A stretch of 64,000 nt of DNA, taken from the NCBI RefSeq assembly GCF_003254395.2, contig NC_037639.1, positions 15,106,537-15,170,536 on the forward strand. The letters are read 5' to 3'. Each line of letters starts with the position of its first letter. Position 1 is the stretch's first letter. A model generated the notes under the pieces. It was not told the origin of the DNA, made no database searches, and worked only from the letters and a program-made list of their open reading frames with translations. Shown in pieces: positions 49,152 to 61,600 of the stretch. The stretch is from Apis mellifera. Taxonomy: Eukaryota; Arthropoda; Insecta; Hymenoptera; Apidae. The translations under genes were made by a program, and so were the position numbers.

Positions 49152-50346
49152 TTACTTTTTCTCATCCTCAACTTGCAATTGCTCAAGTCCTTTAGACACT
49201 TTGTCCATACTTTCTTCATCTTTTACTTGTTTCTCAGAAGTTTCCACTTTTTCATTATCTTTAATTTTTAAATCTCCTTCAGCCAATTTATCTTGTTCTT
49301 CATTATCAGTACTTTCACTATAACTTACATCACTAGAAGGTTCACTATCACTCTCAACATGTTTTTCTTCTGCGTTATTTTTTCCAGCATATATCTCACA
49401 TTCAGATCCCACTATCTTCTTTGCTTTTTCAAATGCTTCTTTCCAAACAGTTGCATCTATAATAAAAAATATCATTAATAATTAGTATTTAAAATGTTTA
49501 TGTTTTCTATTTATATTTATTCATTAATAATATATTTACTTTCTGCATTTGCAAATCTTATAGCAAGTAGCTCTGGCTTAAGTTGTTCATCTGCATAATC
49601 AGCAAGTACACTCCATACCCATGCTCTATCACTACCACAATTAGGTTTCAATTCCATCCAAGGAGTTACAAAATGATTAGCACAAATTTTAAGTGTTTTA
49701 TCTCTACGCATTACAACTCTTACTGTATTTTTTGTTTTATGTCTTAATAATTTTACTTCTCCAGTACCACGTTCTTTCCATTCTGCTGGATTATTAGAAG
49801 AATCATAACGATATAATTTTGCTCTCCTATAAACAATATAAATATATAATAAAATTTACAATATATACATATGTTAATAATTCATAAAAGGATAAGGATT
49901 TACATTTTTATCATTTCAACTTCATCTTCTTCATTATTGGAAACTTCTATTAATGGCAAAGAAATTATTGGCTCAAAATGTACATCTGCTTCATTGTTAT
50001 CTTCATCATTATCTTGAGCTTCACAATTCGCACTCTTTACATCAACATGATCTCCATTTATCTATAAATTAATAAAAAATAATTTATAGATTGAAAAATA
50101 TAAAAAATTATATAATCGAAGATACTATTAATTCTTAATTGATAAAAATTAAATATTTTTTAAGCGAAATGAAGATACATGAACGATATACTGTTTTGTT
50201 TCTAAATAGACGCGACAATATAACCTATAGCGTCATTTGAAAAATTTTAATTAAATAATTATAGTAAATTTATTTATTAATACATTAATAACAATGATAT
50301 GGGATTATAAAAAACAAAATATTATATTTACCACGTTTTCTGGCAT
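49152..50346 (-). CDS. RanBP1: Ran-binding protein 1 (RanBP1)
   Basis: Cytosolic co-factor that binds Ran-GTP and helps RanGAP release it from export complexes. Four exons on the minus strand, 50346-50332, 50061-49904, 49826-49540 and 49456-49152, give 254 aa. After an acidic N terminus (DNDEDNNEAD) comes the Ran-binding domain: HFEPIISLP, RAKLYRYD, EWKERGTGEVKLLRH, RVVMRRDKTLKICANH and WVWSVLADYADE. These are the expected Ran-contact strands in order. The C-terminal tail is acidic and Ser/Glu-rich (SDSEPSSDVSYSESTDNEEQ). RanBP1 normally has an export signal near its C terminus, and I do not see a clear one here. The 15-nt first coding exon is forced by phase. The gene is divergent from PP1. 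Confidence 0.93.
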
Positions 50347-51147
50347 TTTTTATCAGTTTTGAAAAAGAAATTATACAATCACTTGATAAATACCGCCAAT
50401 TCAACCTGTTTAATAGTAAACCGTGATATTGTATAATAGCCCTCCATGATAATTCATAGGTATATGTTAAGCATTTACAACCACTGTTTTCTATTGTATA
50501 AAAAGTACATGCCGAAATATTTTTAGAATATTTTTAATTTAAATAAAATTATTTATAAATGTATCGTTTATGAATTTATTAAAATAAATATTTCAAAAAA
50601 TGAGATAACTTTAAATGATATAGGGAATTTAACGATAAATTTTATCAGAAAATTTCCCTATATTTAGTTTCATTTATATTTATTTTACTTGAAACCACAC
50701 ATGAAACAAATAATTTATTATATTTAATTATTTCTAATTGTTATACAAATAAATTATTTAATAACTGAAATAAATTTTTTATTTCAATTATAATTGAAAA
50801 TTATTATTTTATTAATTAATTATCAGAAAATATTAGAATTATGAATTTTTCCTTTTTTATAAAAGTTCACAAATTTAGTATATACACATATTTACGAATA
50901 TATACATATTACGTTCGATAAATCGAGCGATCGAAATTTATCGAATAAGAAGAGCTCGAACTTGTAGAGGGGGTAAAAGGGAGTGGAGTGCGCGGTTGTC
51001 CGGGCGGCCATTGCGGGTACATTGTCCGAAACCGCGAATGCAATTGAGTGCTGTGTGCCACAGTAGTGAAATCCACGAAAATCAAAGGTCATCCCTAAAA
51101 GAAGGTACTCCGTGTAAAGCCCGGGACGCGCACAAAACCACGGCCCG
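50347..51147. promoter_or_regulatory. Bidirectional promoter region RanBP1 / PP1
   Basis: Eight hundred bp separate two head-to-head ATGs. The RanBP1 half is A/T desert. From about 50,920 to 51,147 the sequence is CpG-containing and G/C-rich (GGGCGGCC-like words, ATCGAGCGATCG), marking the PP1 5' UTR and promoter. I see no TATA box in the PP1 half. Confidence 0.55.
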
Positions 51148-53202
51148 ATGGCTGAATCTGATAAACTTAATATTGACAACATCATAGCTCGGCTCTTGGA
51201 AGGTAAAGCTACTCATTTGCCCTCCTTGAGGGGGGGTGTAATGAGACAAACTGTCGCCCGCGTCACCCTTTGTTATACTTTTTCCATACATATATTTTAC
51301 AACTCGGATGAATATTTTTTCGAAGATACTATGTCTTTTATCTTTTTTAAACTATTTTTTATCTTCTTCTACTTATCTGTTTTCTTTGATCGATTACGCA
51401 ATTTTCTTTAAATATAACCGATTTGAAATATTCTAAATGAACTAGCAGTTGCTTGTTTACATAAAATAAGATTAACACTGCGTAATAGAAGTTATTAATT
51501 TTCGAACATTTTCGTCAGTATTTTACACGATTACTGCCATGTATCTCGACGTTTTTAATATTGTCTCTCTTTTTCTGTATTATTTGTTTATATATTTTCA
51601 AAATATATTAATAAATGAAATTATTATTGAAAAATTTGTTTTAAAATTTTCAATATTACCGTTATAAACAAAAAATTTAATTCCTTATTATAGACAAGTA
51701 AATGAATACGTACATATTAGATATTTAATTTATATTTTTCAGTATAGTAATTATTATTTATTTCTTTATTTGAAAGGTTATTTTTTAATAGTATATTAAT
51801 TATTATTGTTTAAATTAAGTATAAATTTTAATATTTGTTTATATAGTGGAAAGAATAAATTAATAATAATAATAAAAATTATAGAAGATAAATTTGATCA
51901 GAGCAAGTATCGTTAAGCAAAGAAACTTTAATCTTTTAGTGCGTGGAGCCAGGCCAGGAAAAAATGTTCAATTGACAGAAGGAGAAATAAAAGGACTCTG
52001 CTTGAAGTCACGTGAAATTTTTCTATCGCAACCTATTCTGTTAGAACTTGAAGCACCACTTAAAATATGTGGTAAATTTTAATTTTGTGTTATAATTTAA
52101 GTCTTATTTTTTTTATTTGATTAAAATATAAATATTTAAAATTATTTTTAAGGTGATATTCATGGTCAATATTATGATTTATTACGACTATTTGAATATG
52201 GTGGATTTCCACCAGAAAGCAACTATCTATTTCTAGGAGATTATGTTGATAGAGGAAAACAGTCTTTAGAGACAATTTGTCTCCTTCTTGCCTATAAAAT
52301 CAAATATCCTGAAAACTTTTTCTTACTTCGTGGAAATCATGAATGTGCATCCATTAATAGGATATATGGATTTTATGATGAATGTAAGAAAATGCATTTA
52401 AATATAATTTATTATTTTGAAATATATAAATATTAATGTTTACATTGTAATATTTACTTAGGTAAACGACGTTATAACATTAAATTATGGAAAACATTTA
52501 CGGATTGTTTCAATTGTTTACCTGTCGCAGCAATAGTTGATGAAAAAATATTTTGTTGCCATGGTGGCCTTAGTCCAGATCTACAAAATATGGAACAGAT
52601 CAGACGTATCATGCGACCAACAGATGTACCTGATCAAGGCTTATTGTGTGATTTATTATGGTCTGATCCAGACAAAGATACAATGGGTTGGGGAGAAAAT
52701 GATCGTGGCGTATCGTTTACATTTGGAGCTGAAGTCGTTGCCAAATTTTTACATAAACATGATTTTGACCTCATATGTCGCGCCCATCAGGTACTTATAG
52801 TATACAATATCTTTAGTTTTAATATATTACTTATTAAAATCTTACTTTTTAAATCTAATTATTCAATTTCACGAGATATTAGTAATTTATAAATGATATT
52901 TATAATTTTGTGATCTACTGATTAAAAAATTGAAAAATTTAAAAAAAAAAAAATTTTAGGTAGTAGAAGATGGCTATGAATTTTTCGCAAAGAGACAGTT
53001 AGTTACCTTGTTTTCGGCACCAAATTATTGTGGCGAGTTCGATAATGCTGGAGCTATGATGTCCGTAGATGAAACTCTAATGTGTAGTTTCCAAATTCTA
53101 AAACCAGCCGACAAGAAAAAATTAACGTATGGAGGCTTGAACGCAAATAGACCAGTGACACCCCCGCGAGGTGGTGGAAATAACAAAAGCAAGAAGAAGT
53201 GA
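51148..53202 (+). CDS. Pp1-87B: Protein phosphatase 1 catalytic subunit, alpha type
   Basis: Ser/Thr phosphatase catalytic subunit acting with many targeting subunits in mitosis, glycogen metabolism and signalling. Five exons, 51148-51202, 51940-52071, 52153-52383, 52462-52790 and 52960-53202, give 329 aa, the family length. Metal and catalytic motifs GDIHGQ, GDYVDRG and GNHE are intact, as are RAHQVVEDGYEFFA and the beta12-beta13 loop phrase SAPNYCGEFDNAGA that binds small-molecule inhibitors. The C terminus contains VTPPR, the Cdk phosphorylation site of PP1, then a Gly/Asn/Lys tail. The start MAESDKLNIDNIIARLLE is the alpha/gamma form, not the beta (flapwing) form. The exact fly counterpart (87B, 96A or 13C) cannot be decided by reading. 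The gene is divergent from RanBP1. Confidence 0.96.
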
Positions 53203-55560
53203 AGTCCTTAGATTTGTTTCTCATCTTTTTTTTTTTTTTTTTGAATGCAATGTTTAGAACTTTAAAATAACTCCCTTAAAACCCATAGTCTTTTAAGACA
53301 TTAATTTCCTGTAAGAGAAAAGATGTTATTGTTATTATTTCTCCTAGTATCGCTATTACTATTATCAACGCTATTACCATATTATTTTCGAATTTATTCT
53401 TGTATTCCGCTCATACATTAACGATCACATTTTAAGTAAAAAAGAAAAAAGAGAAAAAAAATCTGGAGGGGCATAGTTTGCTAAGCGAAAAAAAAAAAGT
53501 TCTTCATTAATAGAACAGTTTAAACCAAAAGAAAAAAGAAGTTATTAAATGAGTGTCTATAAAGAAATTAAAATAAATTCAGTTACTCAAGATTATAGAC
53601 TAGAAATTCGTCACAGCTATTATGAAATTCTATTAGAAGAATATATTATTCCAAACTGTAAGGAGACTTCTTGGCACGTTGATTCTTGATTCTTTGCTTA
53701 ATATTTTCCTCGATGTTTTTGTAGAATAAACAATTTAGAGATCATTTGCGATATCACTGATTAAAGAATATGGCATGGTACAATTGATACAATTTAAGAG
53801 GCAATTTTATTATGCCATTCCTTGCTTCGATGGCATGCATACTTACCTTATCAATGAGATTATTAATATATTATACATAATATCGAATATAGTGGTTTTT
53901 GACGAATATTTTAAATGTGATACGTAAATTTGGCTTTATTACATTTATTCTGTAAATTGCACAAAATTTGTAAGTGACATACAGATACGACTTTCGTAAA
54001 GAGACCGTTTTTGTAGAATGTGCTTTTGTAATTAAATTTTTATAAACCGCAAAAAAAAAAAAAAAAAAAAAAGAAATACAGAATGTTTTAGCTGTTCAGT
54101 GGAAATCAATTTCAATGAATATTTTTAAAAACAAGAAAAGAAAATAAAAGATAAAAGACTTATGAAAGAATATATGTATATAATATTTATATATCCAATA
54201 TAATTATGTATATATATATATTCTTTACTTATACCTTATGTATGCCAGAATAAATTTATGACATATATAAAAGTATTGTATTCGTGAAGTTTCATTGGAT
54301 TCTTCATGATGCCATTGTGGTTACTAATTTCTGGGAGGAAATTATAGAGCTAATTTAAGAATAGGCTGTAAATGTGTATAATGCAAGTAGCAAAGTTATG
54401 CATATATATGTATACATAAGATTCAAAAAAAAAAAAAAAAAAAAACAAGGAATATAAGAAGAAACCCCGATTTGTAAGGATTTTATCATAAAATAATCCC
54501 CCTGATATAAACATTAACGGTCCCTTTTTTTGAGAATAATTTCACTAATTTCATGCACATATATTTATATTTTGTTATCAGTCTTGTTCATTCTCTTGAC
54601 ACGTTTTTTTCTCGTGTATCATGTATGTAGATCATAGAACGATTTTTCAGTGATGTCACAGGTACGAATATCGTATATAAGAAGAAATCATTATAAGATT
54701 ACTGTTCTGTAAAAAAAAAAAAAAAAATCAGCGTAACAAACACCTATCATGTCTGCCTCCCCTTGTACTTGTACATTAATTTCTATCTTATAAATAAAAT
54801 TCACGAAAAAAAAAAAAAAAAAAAAACTCATTCACCATTTTTTGTTCTCTCATTCATACTCTAACATATATATATATATCTTTGAGCCTTTGATATACAT
54901 ATTCATACTTTATAGAGTGTTCATCTTCTAATTTTCTTCACTTATAACTTTTTGTACATATATTTGAAATCCTATTGGTATACTATTGATACAATGTTGC
55001 GAATAATAAAATTCATACTTAATTGTACAATTTTATCCATTTTCAACGAAATACACCGTTTAATTATTTTTCGATATTTTAACAGTTTGTTAGATCGGTT
55101 TAGAACAATGTCAAAGTAACAAATACATGTATAATCTAGAATTATATTACACTTCACTATAAGAAGATATTACTCGAAATTTATATAAAATATGAACGTA
55201 AAAAAAAATCTTCAAAATAGATTCTTAAATGAACATTTATCCTTCAAAATTGATAATAGAATTAAAACAAACAATAGAACTATACATATATATATATATA
55301 CACAATTTATCGATTAAATAATAATCTCAAAACAGTTTGTACTTAACGACATTCTCTTAGAGTGAGTACTATGTATCGAAAAAAAAAAAAGAAACAAATT
55401 TTTACCAAGCAATAAAACTTTTAAATTCTTAATTCTTAAGTTTTCTTTCGAGATTGATCAACTTTAACAAAAAGATCATCAGATAGTAAAATCGGGGATA
55501 GAAAAATACATGGATCGATCGATTAAATTAAATTAAAATCAATTGTGAACGTTTGTTTCT
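53203..55560. other. Probable long 3' UTR of PP1 and intergenic DNA, with A-runs
   Basis: No coding frame is seen. Repeated pure A-runs occur on the plus strand (54,050-54,072, 54,426-54,445, 54,711-54,727, 54,804-54,827 and 55,379-55,391), with AATAAA-type words near several (for example near 54,250 and 54,790). This suits a long, tandemly polyadenylated 3' UTR. The A-runs could equally be slippage products. Confidence 0.5.
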
Positions 55561-55579
55561 TTGTTTACAAAGAAAAGTG

Positions 55580-56857
55580 GAGCGGAGGGAGGAAAGGATC
55601 GGAAGGATCTCTGCGAGGAGGGAAGGGGAGGGCGAGAGAGGACGACAACAAGTCGAAACTCGACTCTTTTCTTACAAACGGGATTATTAGTTTCGCTGGA
55701 AATTAAGTACAACACGTAGCCGCGAGGTACGCGAGGCGCGTGCCTCGCCCCTGACGAGCGGTGCGCTCGCGTACGGTGTGTTTCGTCCACGAAGACTCCG
55801 CCTTTCGGCGCTACTTCGGGGCTTACGGGGAGGAAGAGGATGTGCTCCGCTACCGTCCCGTACCGAGCGCGAGTTGAGGCCGGCGTGGGTGTCCGCTAGC
55901 GGAGGAGGATCCTCGGGAGACCCCTCCTCCCTCGTAAAAACTTTCCCTTCCTTCCGATCCTTCCCCCTCCTCCTCCTCCTTGCTCGATCGAGGTTTCACC
56001 ACTTCGCGGAGTGGAGAAACCGGCGAGAACGCAGAGGAGGAGATTTCTGTGGAAAAGGAGGGGGGGGGGAGGAGGAGGGCGTATAGATCGGAGAGTGATG
56101 TGCCGATGATAAGCCGGAGAGATGTAGTCGACTCGGGGGAGTTCTTTCTGATTCATCCGATGCCCCGCGCCGTTCAACGCCGCGGCTTTAAGCGCCTTGT
56201 CAGCGTCCGGATCCCGAGGTGAGGACAAGCCCTGTTGACGAGAGGTGTGAGATCCCGTCGCCCGGGATGTCGAGCAACCGCCACTGATATTTCGCCCAAG
56301 GATCTCGAGCCTCCGCTGATTGCCTTGAAAACGCTTAATGAGCGGTCACGAAAGATAAGCATTCTACGAATCTCCGCTCCGCCGATTTCCTTTTTCATTC
56401 CCTTTTCCAATCTTTCCTTTCCGTTCTTTTTCTCGTCTCGTCTCGTCTCGACGAACGAGCTCCCTACAAACAATCTCTCTCTCCTTATTTTATTTTTTAT
56501 TTCTTTTCTCGCGCGCGATTGTTTTATGCGAATCGAACGACAAAGTTTGAAAGTTCCGCCCTCCCCGCCCTCCCCTCCCCCCGCTCTCCCCCCCACGGAA
56601 GGAAAACAGTGCTCTGCAGGAGAGAAGGAAGGAAAAGAAAAGAAAAGAAATGAGAAGAAAGATTGATACAAGTGCTCGAAAAGGATTGTGTGTTGTAATT
56701 TTGTGAAAAATTTTGTGCGCGATCGAGATCAAGGGGAGGAAGTTTCTTCTTACTTTTTCTGAATAAAAATTTTTGTTGTAAAAAAAATTCGAATAACAGT
56801 TTACAATAAGGAGTTTACGCTTATCGTTTCATTGATGCGAGAGTCGCGAGTACGAAG
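55580..56857 (+). promoter_or_regulatory. GC/CpG-rich island, promoter and 5' UTR of org-1
   Basis: The composition switches sharply to G/C-rich with many CpG dinucleotides, G-runs (56,059-56,072) and C-runs. A (TCTCG)n run lies at 56,430-56,450. Long frames are open on both strands, which is expected of G/C-rich non-coding DNA. The island ends near the org-1 ATG. I interpret it as the org-1 promoter and 5' UTR. Confidence 0.55.
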
Positions 56858-58556
56858 ATGCAACAGCAGTATGATCAACGACACGACATCACCGCCGATT
56901 GTTGCTACCAACAATGGATTTCTCATCATCAAAGCCAGCACGGTCAACCTATGACGTCGAATTTACCGTCCCCTATGCAACAGATGGAAGGTAATGTCAA
57001 TTTGTTCCTTCGAAACTTTTTTCCCTCCCCACCTCTCCCCCTCCTCCCTCCCTTCCTTTTAATTAATCGTTGCCATCGTTATTTAGCATGTTTACAATCG
57101 GCGGGAAGGGTGAAGCGATCCCGAAGCCCGAATATGTCGAAGGGGCAATCCGCGTTGACAGGCCAGCCCGCGAATCCCACTCCCGTCACGTCCGCGTCGA
57201 CCGCCGTCGAGCCACGCAGCAACGACAGCAACAACAACAATCATCATCACGGCGATCATCATCCGGCCGAGAACGGCGCGAATTCGTCGGAGACGGAGAT
57301 TTGCTCGAAGAGGCCTCTTCACCCCGCCCTTGTAGGCGCGGGGGCCGCCCTCGAAGCGAAACCACTTTGGGAAGAGTTTCATCAATTGGGGACCGAGATG
57401 ATCGTAACTAAAGCTGGAAGAAGGATGTTTCCCACTTTCCAGGTATTTCATCCTTTTTCAACCGGACCGAACGGTTGTATTGCGAGAAAAATCGATATTG
57501 CGTGACCTTGTGTTTATGAAGAAAGAAAACAAAAATATTTCCTCGAAACGGGATATATTTATACCCACTTCTAAACGGGATAGCTATTTAATTACACTTT
57601 GGAACTCGAATAATATAATTATAAATAATAATAAAATTGTTATTAATAACGATATTATGCGCGAGGAAAGAAAATACCGATGTTATGTTTCGAGAGAGAG
57701 ACACTCGATAAAATACAATAACACGAGTCGCTCGTCGTACAATACGTACAATACGCGGTATGTTATGCAGAGAGTATATAGTCGGTTATTAGTAATGTCA
57801 GTGTAGCATATCATATAGAGCGACTTCGGCCGTAGTACGTCAGTGGCGTTTCACGGAGAGCGGTGTAAAAGTTACTCTTATGCGTAATATAAATATTTAA
57901 TGCTCGCAGTGTCGATTCTTCGGATTGGATCCCGCCACCGATTACCTCCTCGTCATGGATTTCGTACCTTGCGATGACAAGAGGTACAGATACGCTTTCC
58001 ACAGCAGCGCTTGGGTGGTTGCTGGCCGAGCCGATCCGGTCTCACCACCGAGGATTCACGTACACCCAGACAGCCCCGCGAGCGGGGCTCACTGGATGAA
58101 ACAACCGGTCTCCTTCGACAAGTTGAAACTAACCAATAATCAACTCGACGACAACGGGCACGTAAGTCGATGAAATTGAAATATTTTATTTTTCTTTTTT
58201 AAAAACGTTAAATTTCGTCGCGTGTGAATGTTGAAAATATTTCTAAACTCGATCTGGAAATCGATTCGGAACAATGGTTTTTAACGCGCGTTAAAATTGG
58301 AGAAACACCTGCGCAATAAAATAGAACGAGGGACAGCGAGAGAAGTTTTCACGGCGGTATCGCGTTCCATGTGTTTGTCGTTTACGGACGAGTTCGTCTT
58401 AATTGACCTGAGATACGAGCCTGTCTACCGCGAGCAATTACAACGGTGGGACCGACACGTTGTTAATTTTTATGAGATAATTCGTCTTTTTATGTCTCCT
58501 CCTTCTTTCTCTTCCATCCTTAAGTAAATCGTAAAATGACCAAGCTTCGTTTTTTG

Positions 58557-58605
<49 letters not shown>

Positions 58606-61600
58606 TTTTTCGAACAAGTTCGAATCGAACAAACGAAAAAAATTACTGTTGAATGGACGATGTTACAAAGTACGACAATGAGATATGGTTCCATTAGAAG
58701 CTATTATAGTCTTACGAGTAATTAGTAGCAATAATTGTTTTAACACGTTCCTCAGATTTATGCCTTGTTGGCAGATGGAACATTACCGCGTGGCCAACGA
58801 GTCATTGACTCCGTGCTTCCTTCAGAATCCTTTCCGTGATAAATGGATATAATTTTCAGGGATAAAATCACGATCAAGGGGATTCGACAAATCGGTTGTT
58901 TCATTGATTCCTACGTATCTGCGTGCACGGGCTCGTACGAGTTGGTGGCGGTTTAAAGTTGTGATCGCTAATATCAGAAGTCTATCATTAGCTTTAGTCG
59001 TATTTCTACACCGAGCACACCTCTCACTTTGTATACTCTTTAGATCTTCTCTTGTCCGCGCCTTATTAATCCTGTTCTCCTGTCGCCACGAAGAACGGCA
59101 ATGGAAACTGTACCGCACCGTAAAGTAACGTAAACATATGTAATATAAACTAAACCGTAGAAGCCTGGGAAAAAGACGGCGAAACGATTTCGACGTGTTT
59201 ACGACTTTCGAAAAGGATTGCCAGCGTGGAAGAATTTTTCACTCCGCGGGAAATTTATAAATACGCCATGCGGGAAAATGTAAAATTTCGTTTTGTGAAA
59301 CCTTTTTTTATCGGTAATTAAATTTATATAATTCATCGAATCGAATCGAATTATTTCGATCGGAAAAATTTATTCGCACGTTGCAAAAGTTTTTATCGAT
59401 AACCAAATTTATATTCTTCAAATAGAATTATTTTGAATAGAAAAATTTATTTCTACGTTTCAAAAATTATCGATAATTAAATTTGTATTATTCATCGAAT
59501 CGAATCGAATTATTTCGATCGGAAAAATTTACTCGCATGTTACAAAAGTTTTTATTGATAACCAAATTTATATTCTTCAAATAGAATAATTTTGAATAGA
59601 AAAATTTATTTCTGTGTTTCAAAAATTATCGATAATTAAATTTACATTATTCATCGAATCGAATCGAATTATTTCGATCGGAAAAATTTACTCGTACGTT
59701 ACAAAAATTTTTATCGATAAACCAAATTTATATTATTCGAATCAAATTATTTTGAATAGAAAAATTTACTTCTACGTTTCAAAAATTATCGATAATTAAA
59801 TTTATATAATTCATCGAATCGAATCAAATTATTTCGATTGGAAAAATTTACTCCTATGTTATAAAAGTTTTTATCGATAATCAAATTTATATTATTCGAA
59901 TAGAATTATTTTGAATAAAAAAATTTACTTCTACGTTTCAAAAATTATCGGTAATTAAATTTATATAATTCATCGAATCGAATCGGATTATTTCGATCGG
60001 AAAAATTTACTCGCACGTTACAAAAGTTTTTAACGGTAATCAAATTTATATTATTCGAGTCAAATTATTTTGAATAGAAAAATTTACTTCTACGTTTCAA
60101 AAATTATCGATAATTAAATTTATATTATTCATCGAATCGAATCGAATTATTTCGATCAGAAAAATTTACTCGTACGTTACAAAAGTTTTTATCGATAATC
60201 AAATTTATATTATTCGAATTGAATTATTTTGAATAGAAAAATTTACTTCTACGTTTCAAAAATTATCGGTAATTAAATTTATATAATTCATCGAATCGAA
60301 TCGAATTATTTCGAAATGGAAAAATTTACTCGTATGTTACAAAAGTTTTTATCGATAAACCAAATTTATATTTTTCGAATAGAATTATTTTGAATAGAAA
60401 AATTTATTTCTACGTTTTAAAAATTATTGGTAATTAAATTTATGTAATTCATCGAATCGAATCGAATTATTTCGATCGGAAAAATTTACCAAATTTATAC
60501 CAAATTTATATTATTCGAATCGAATTATTTTGAATAGAAAAATTTACTTCTACGTTTCAAAAATTATCGGTAATTAAATTTATATAATTCATCGAATCGA
60601 ATCGAATTATTTCGAATGGAAAAATTTACTCGTACGTTACAGGATAGATATACGCAGAGCAAGAGTATGAAAAAAGTGAAAAGTAAATTTTTCTTATCAT
60701 TCTTTTCTTTTTTTTCACTCTGTAACATCGAACACTCGGGGAAGACTCTTCTTCTTAACCCTCGTTCCTCTTCATTGTGTCCTAATGCACCTGCAGTGCT
60801 GCGCCAAAAATAATCGTTCCTATGTATTCGTGCCAAATTCATACGTGTCAGGCAAGTGTTGCAAATAAAATGATTCGGCGTACGATGAATCGGTATTGGC
60901 ATGCTGATTAACGAATTCATCGTAGATCGATTCAGTCAAGTTTATTTGATCGGTGAAAAGGACGACGGTGCGATTCAAAACCATTCGATTCTGATCGCTG
61001 AACGAAGATGTCGCGATTCATCCTCTCGGGATTGATATCAATTTGGTTGCTGTTGGTCCTGATCCATTTATTTCAAAATTTGCACGAGCATTTGGTGATA
61101 CGACGTATCGTGGATTATTCTAAACCAATATCGAATCAATATCGATTTTAAATTTTAACGATAGATATATTCGAAAATTCGATTTATATTACTTACGAGT
61201 TTAATAATTCTTATAAAAAGAAAAAAAAAAGAATAGAAATTTCACACATAAATTATTATTCGACGAAAAAGATAAACGCGAGATAAACACGAGATTGTTT
61301 TGATCGGACGGATTTTATTTTGTGAACACTGCGCACTGTCAAAATACGAAAAGCTTTGTAGCTCGCGTTCCACACGAAAATTTATTGCTTTGCACGCGGA
61401 AAAAATTTTGACTCGTGGAGAAAAGGGATCCCTTCCTTCACGCGCTATGGAACAGTTTGTTCCCTTAATTGCGCTCGAAAACTCGTACCATCGGGTTTTA
61501 TAAAAAAAAAAAAAAAAAATTGGAATTCAGCGTTGAAACGCTTAACGATTTCACTCTCTTAATTGGCGGTTTCGTATTCTCAAAGCGAGTGAACAGTAAC

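Noticed and set aside
55538..56671. Long ORFs on both strands in the GC island before org-1
   Set aside because: G/C-rich DNA lacks stops by composition. The products are Arg/Pro/Gly-rich with no domain, and both strands are equally open.
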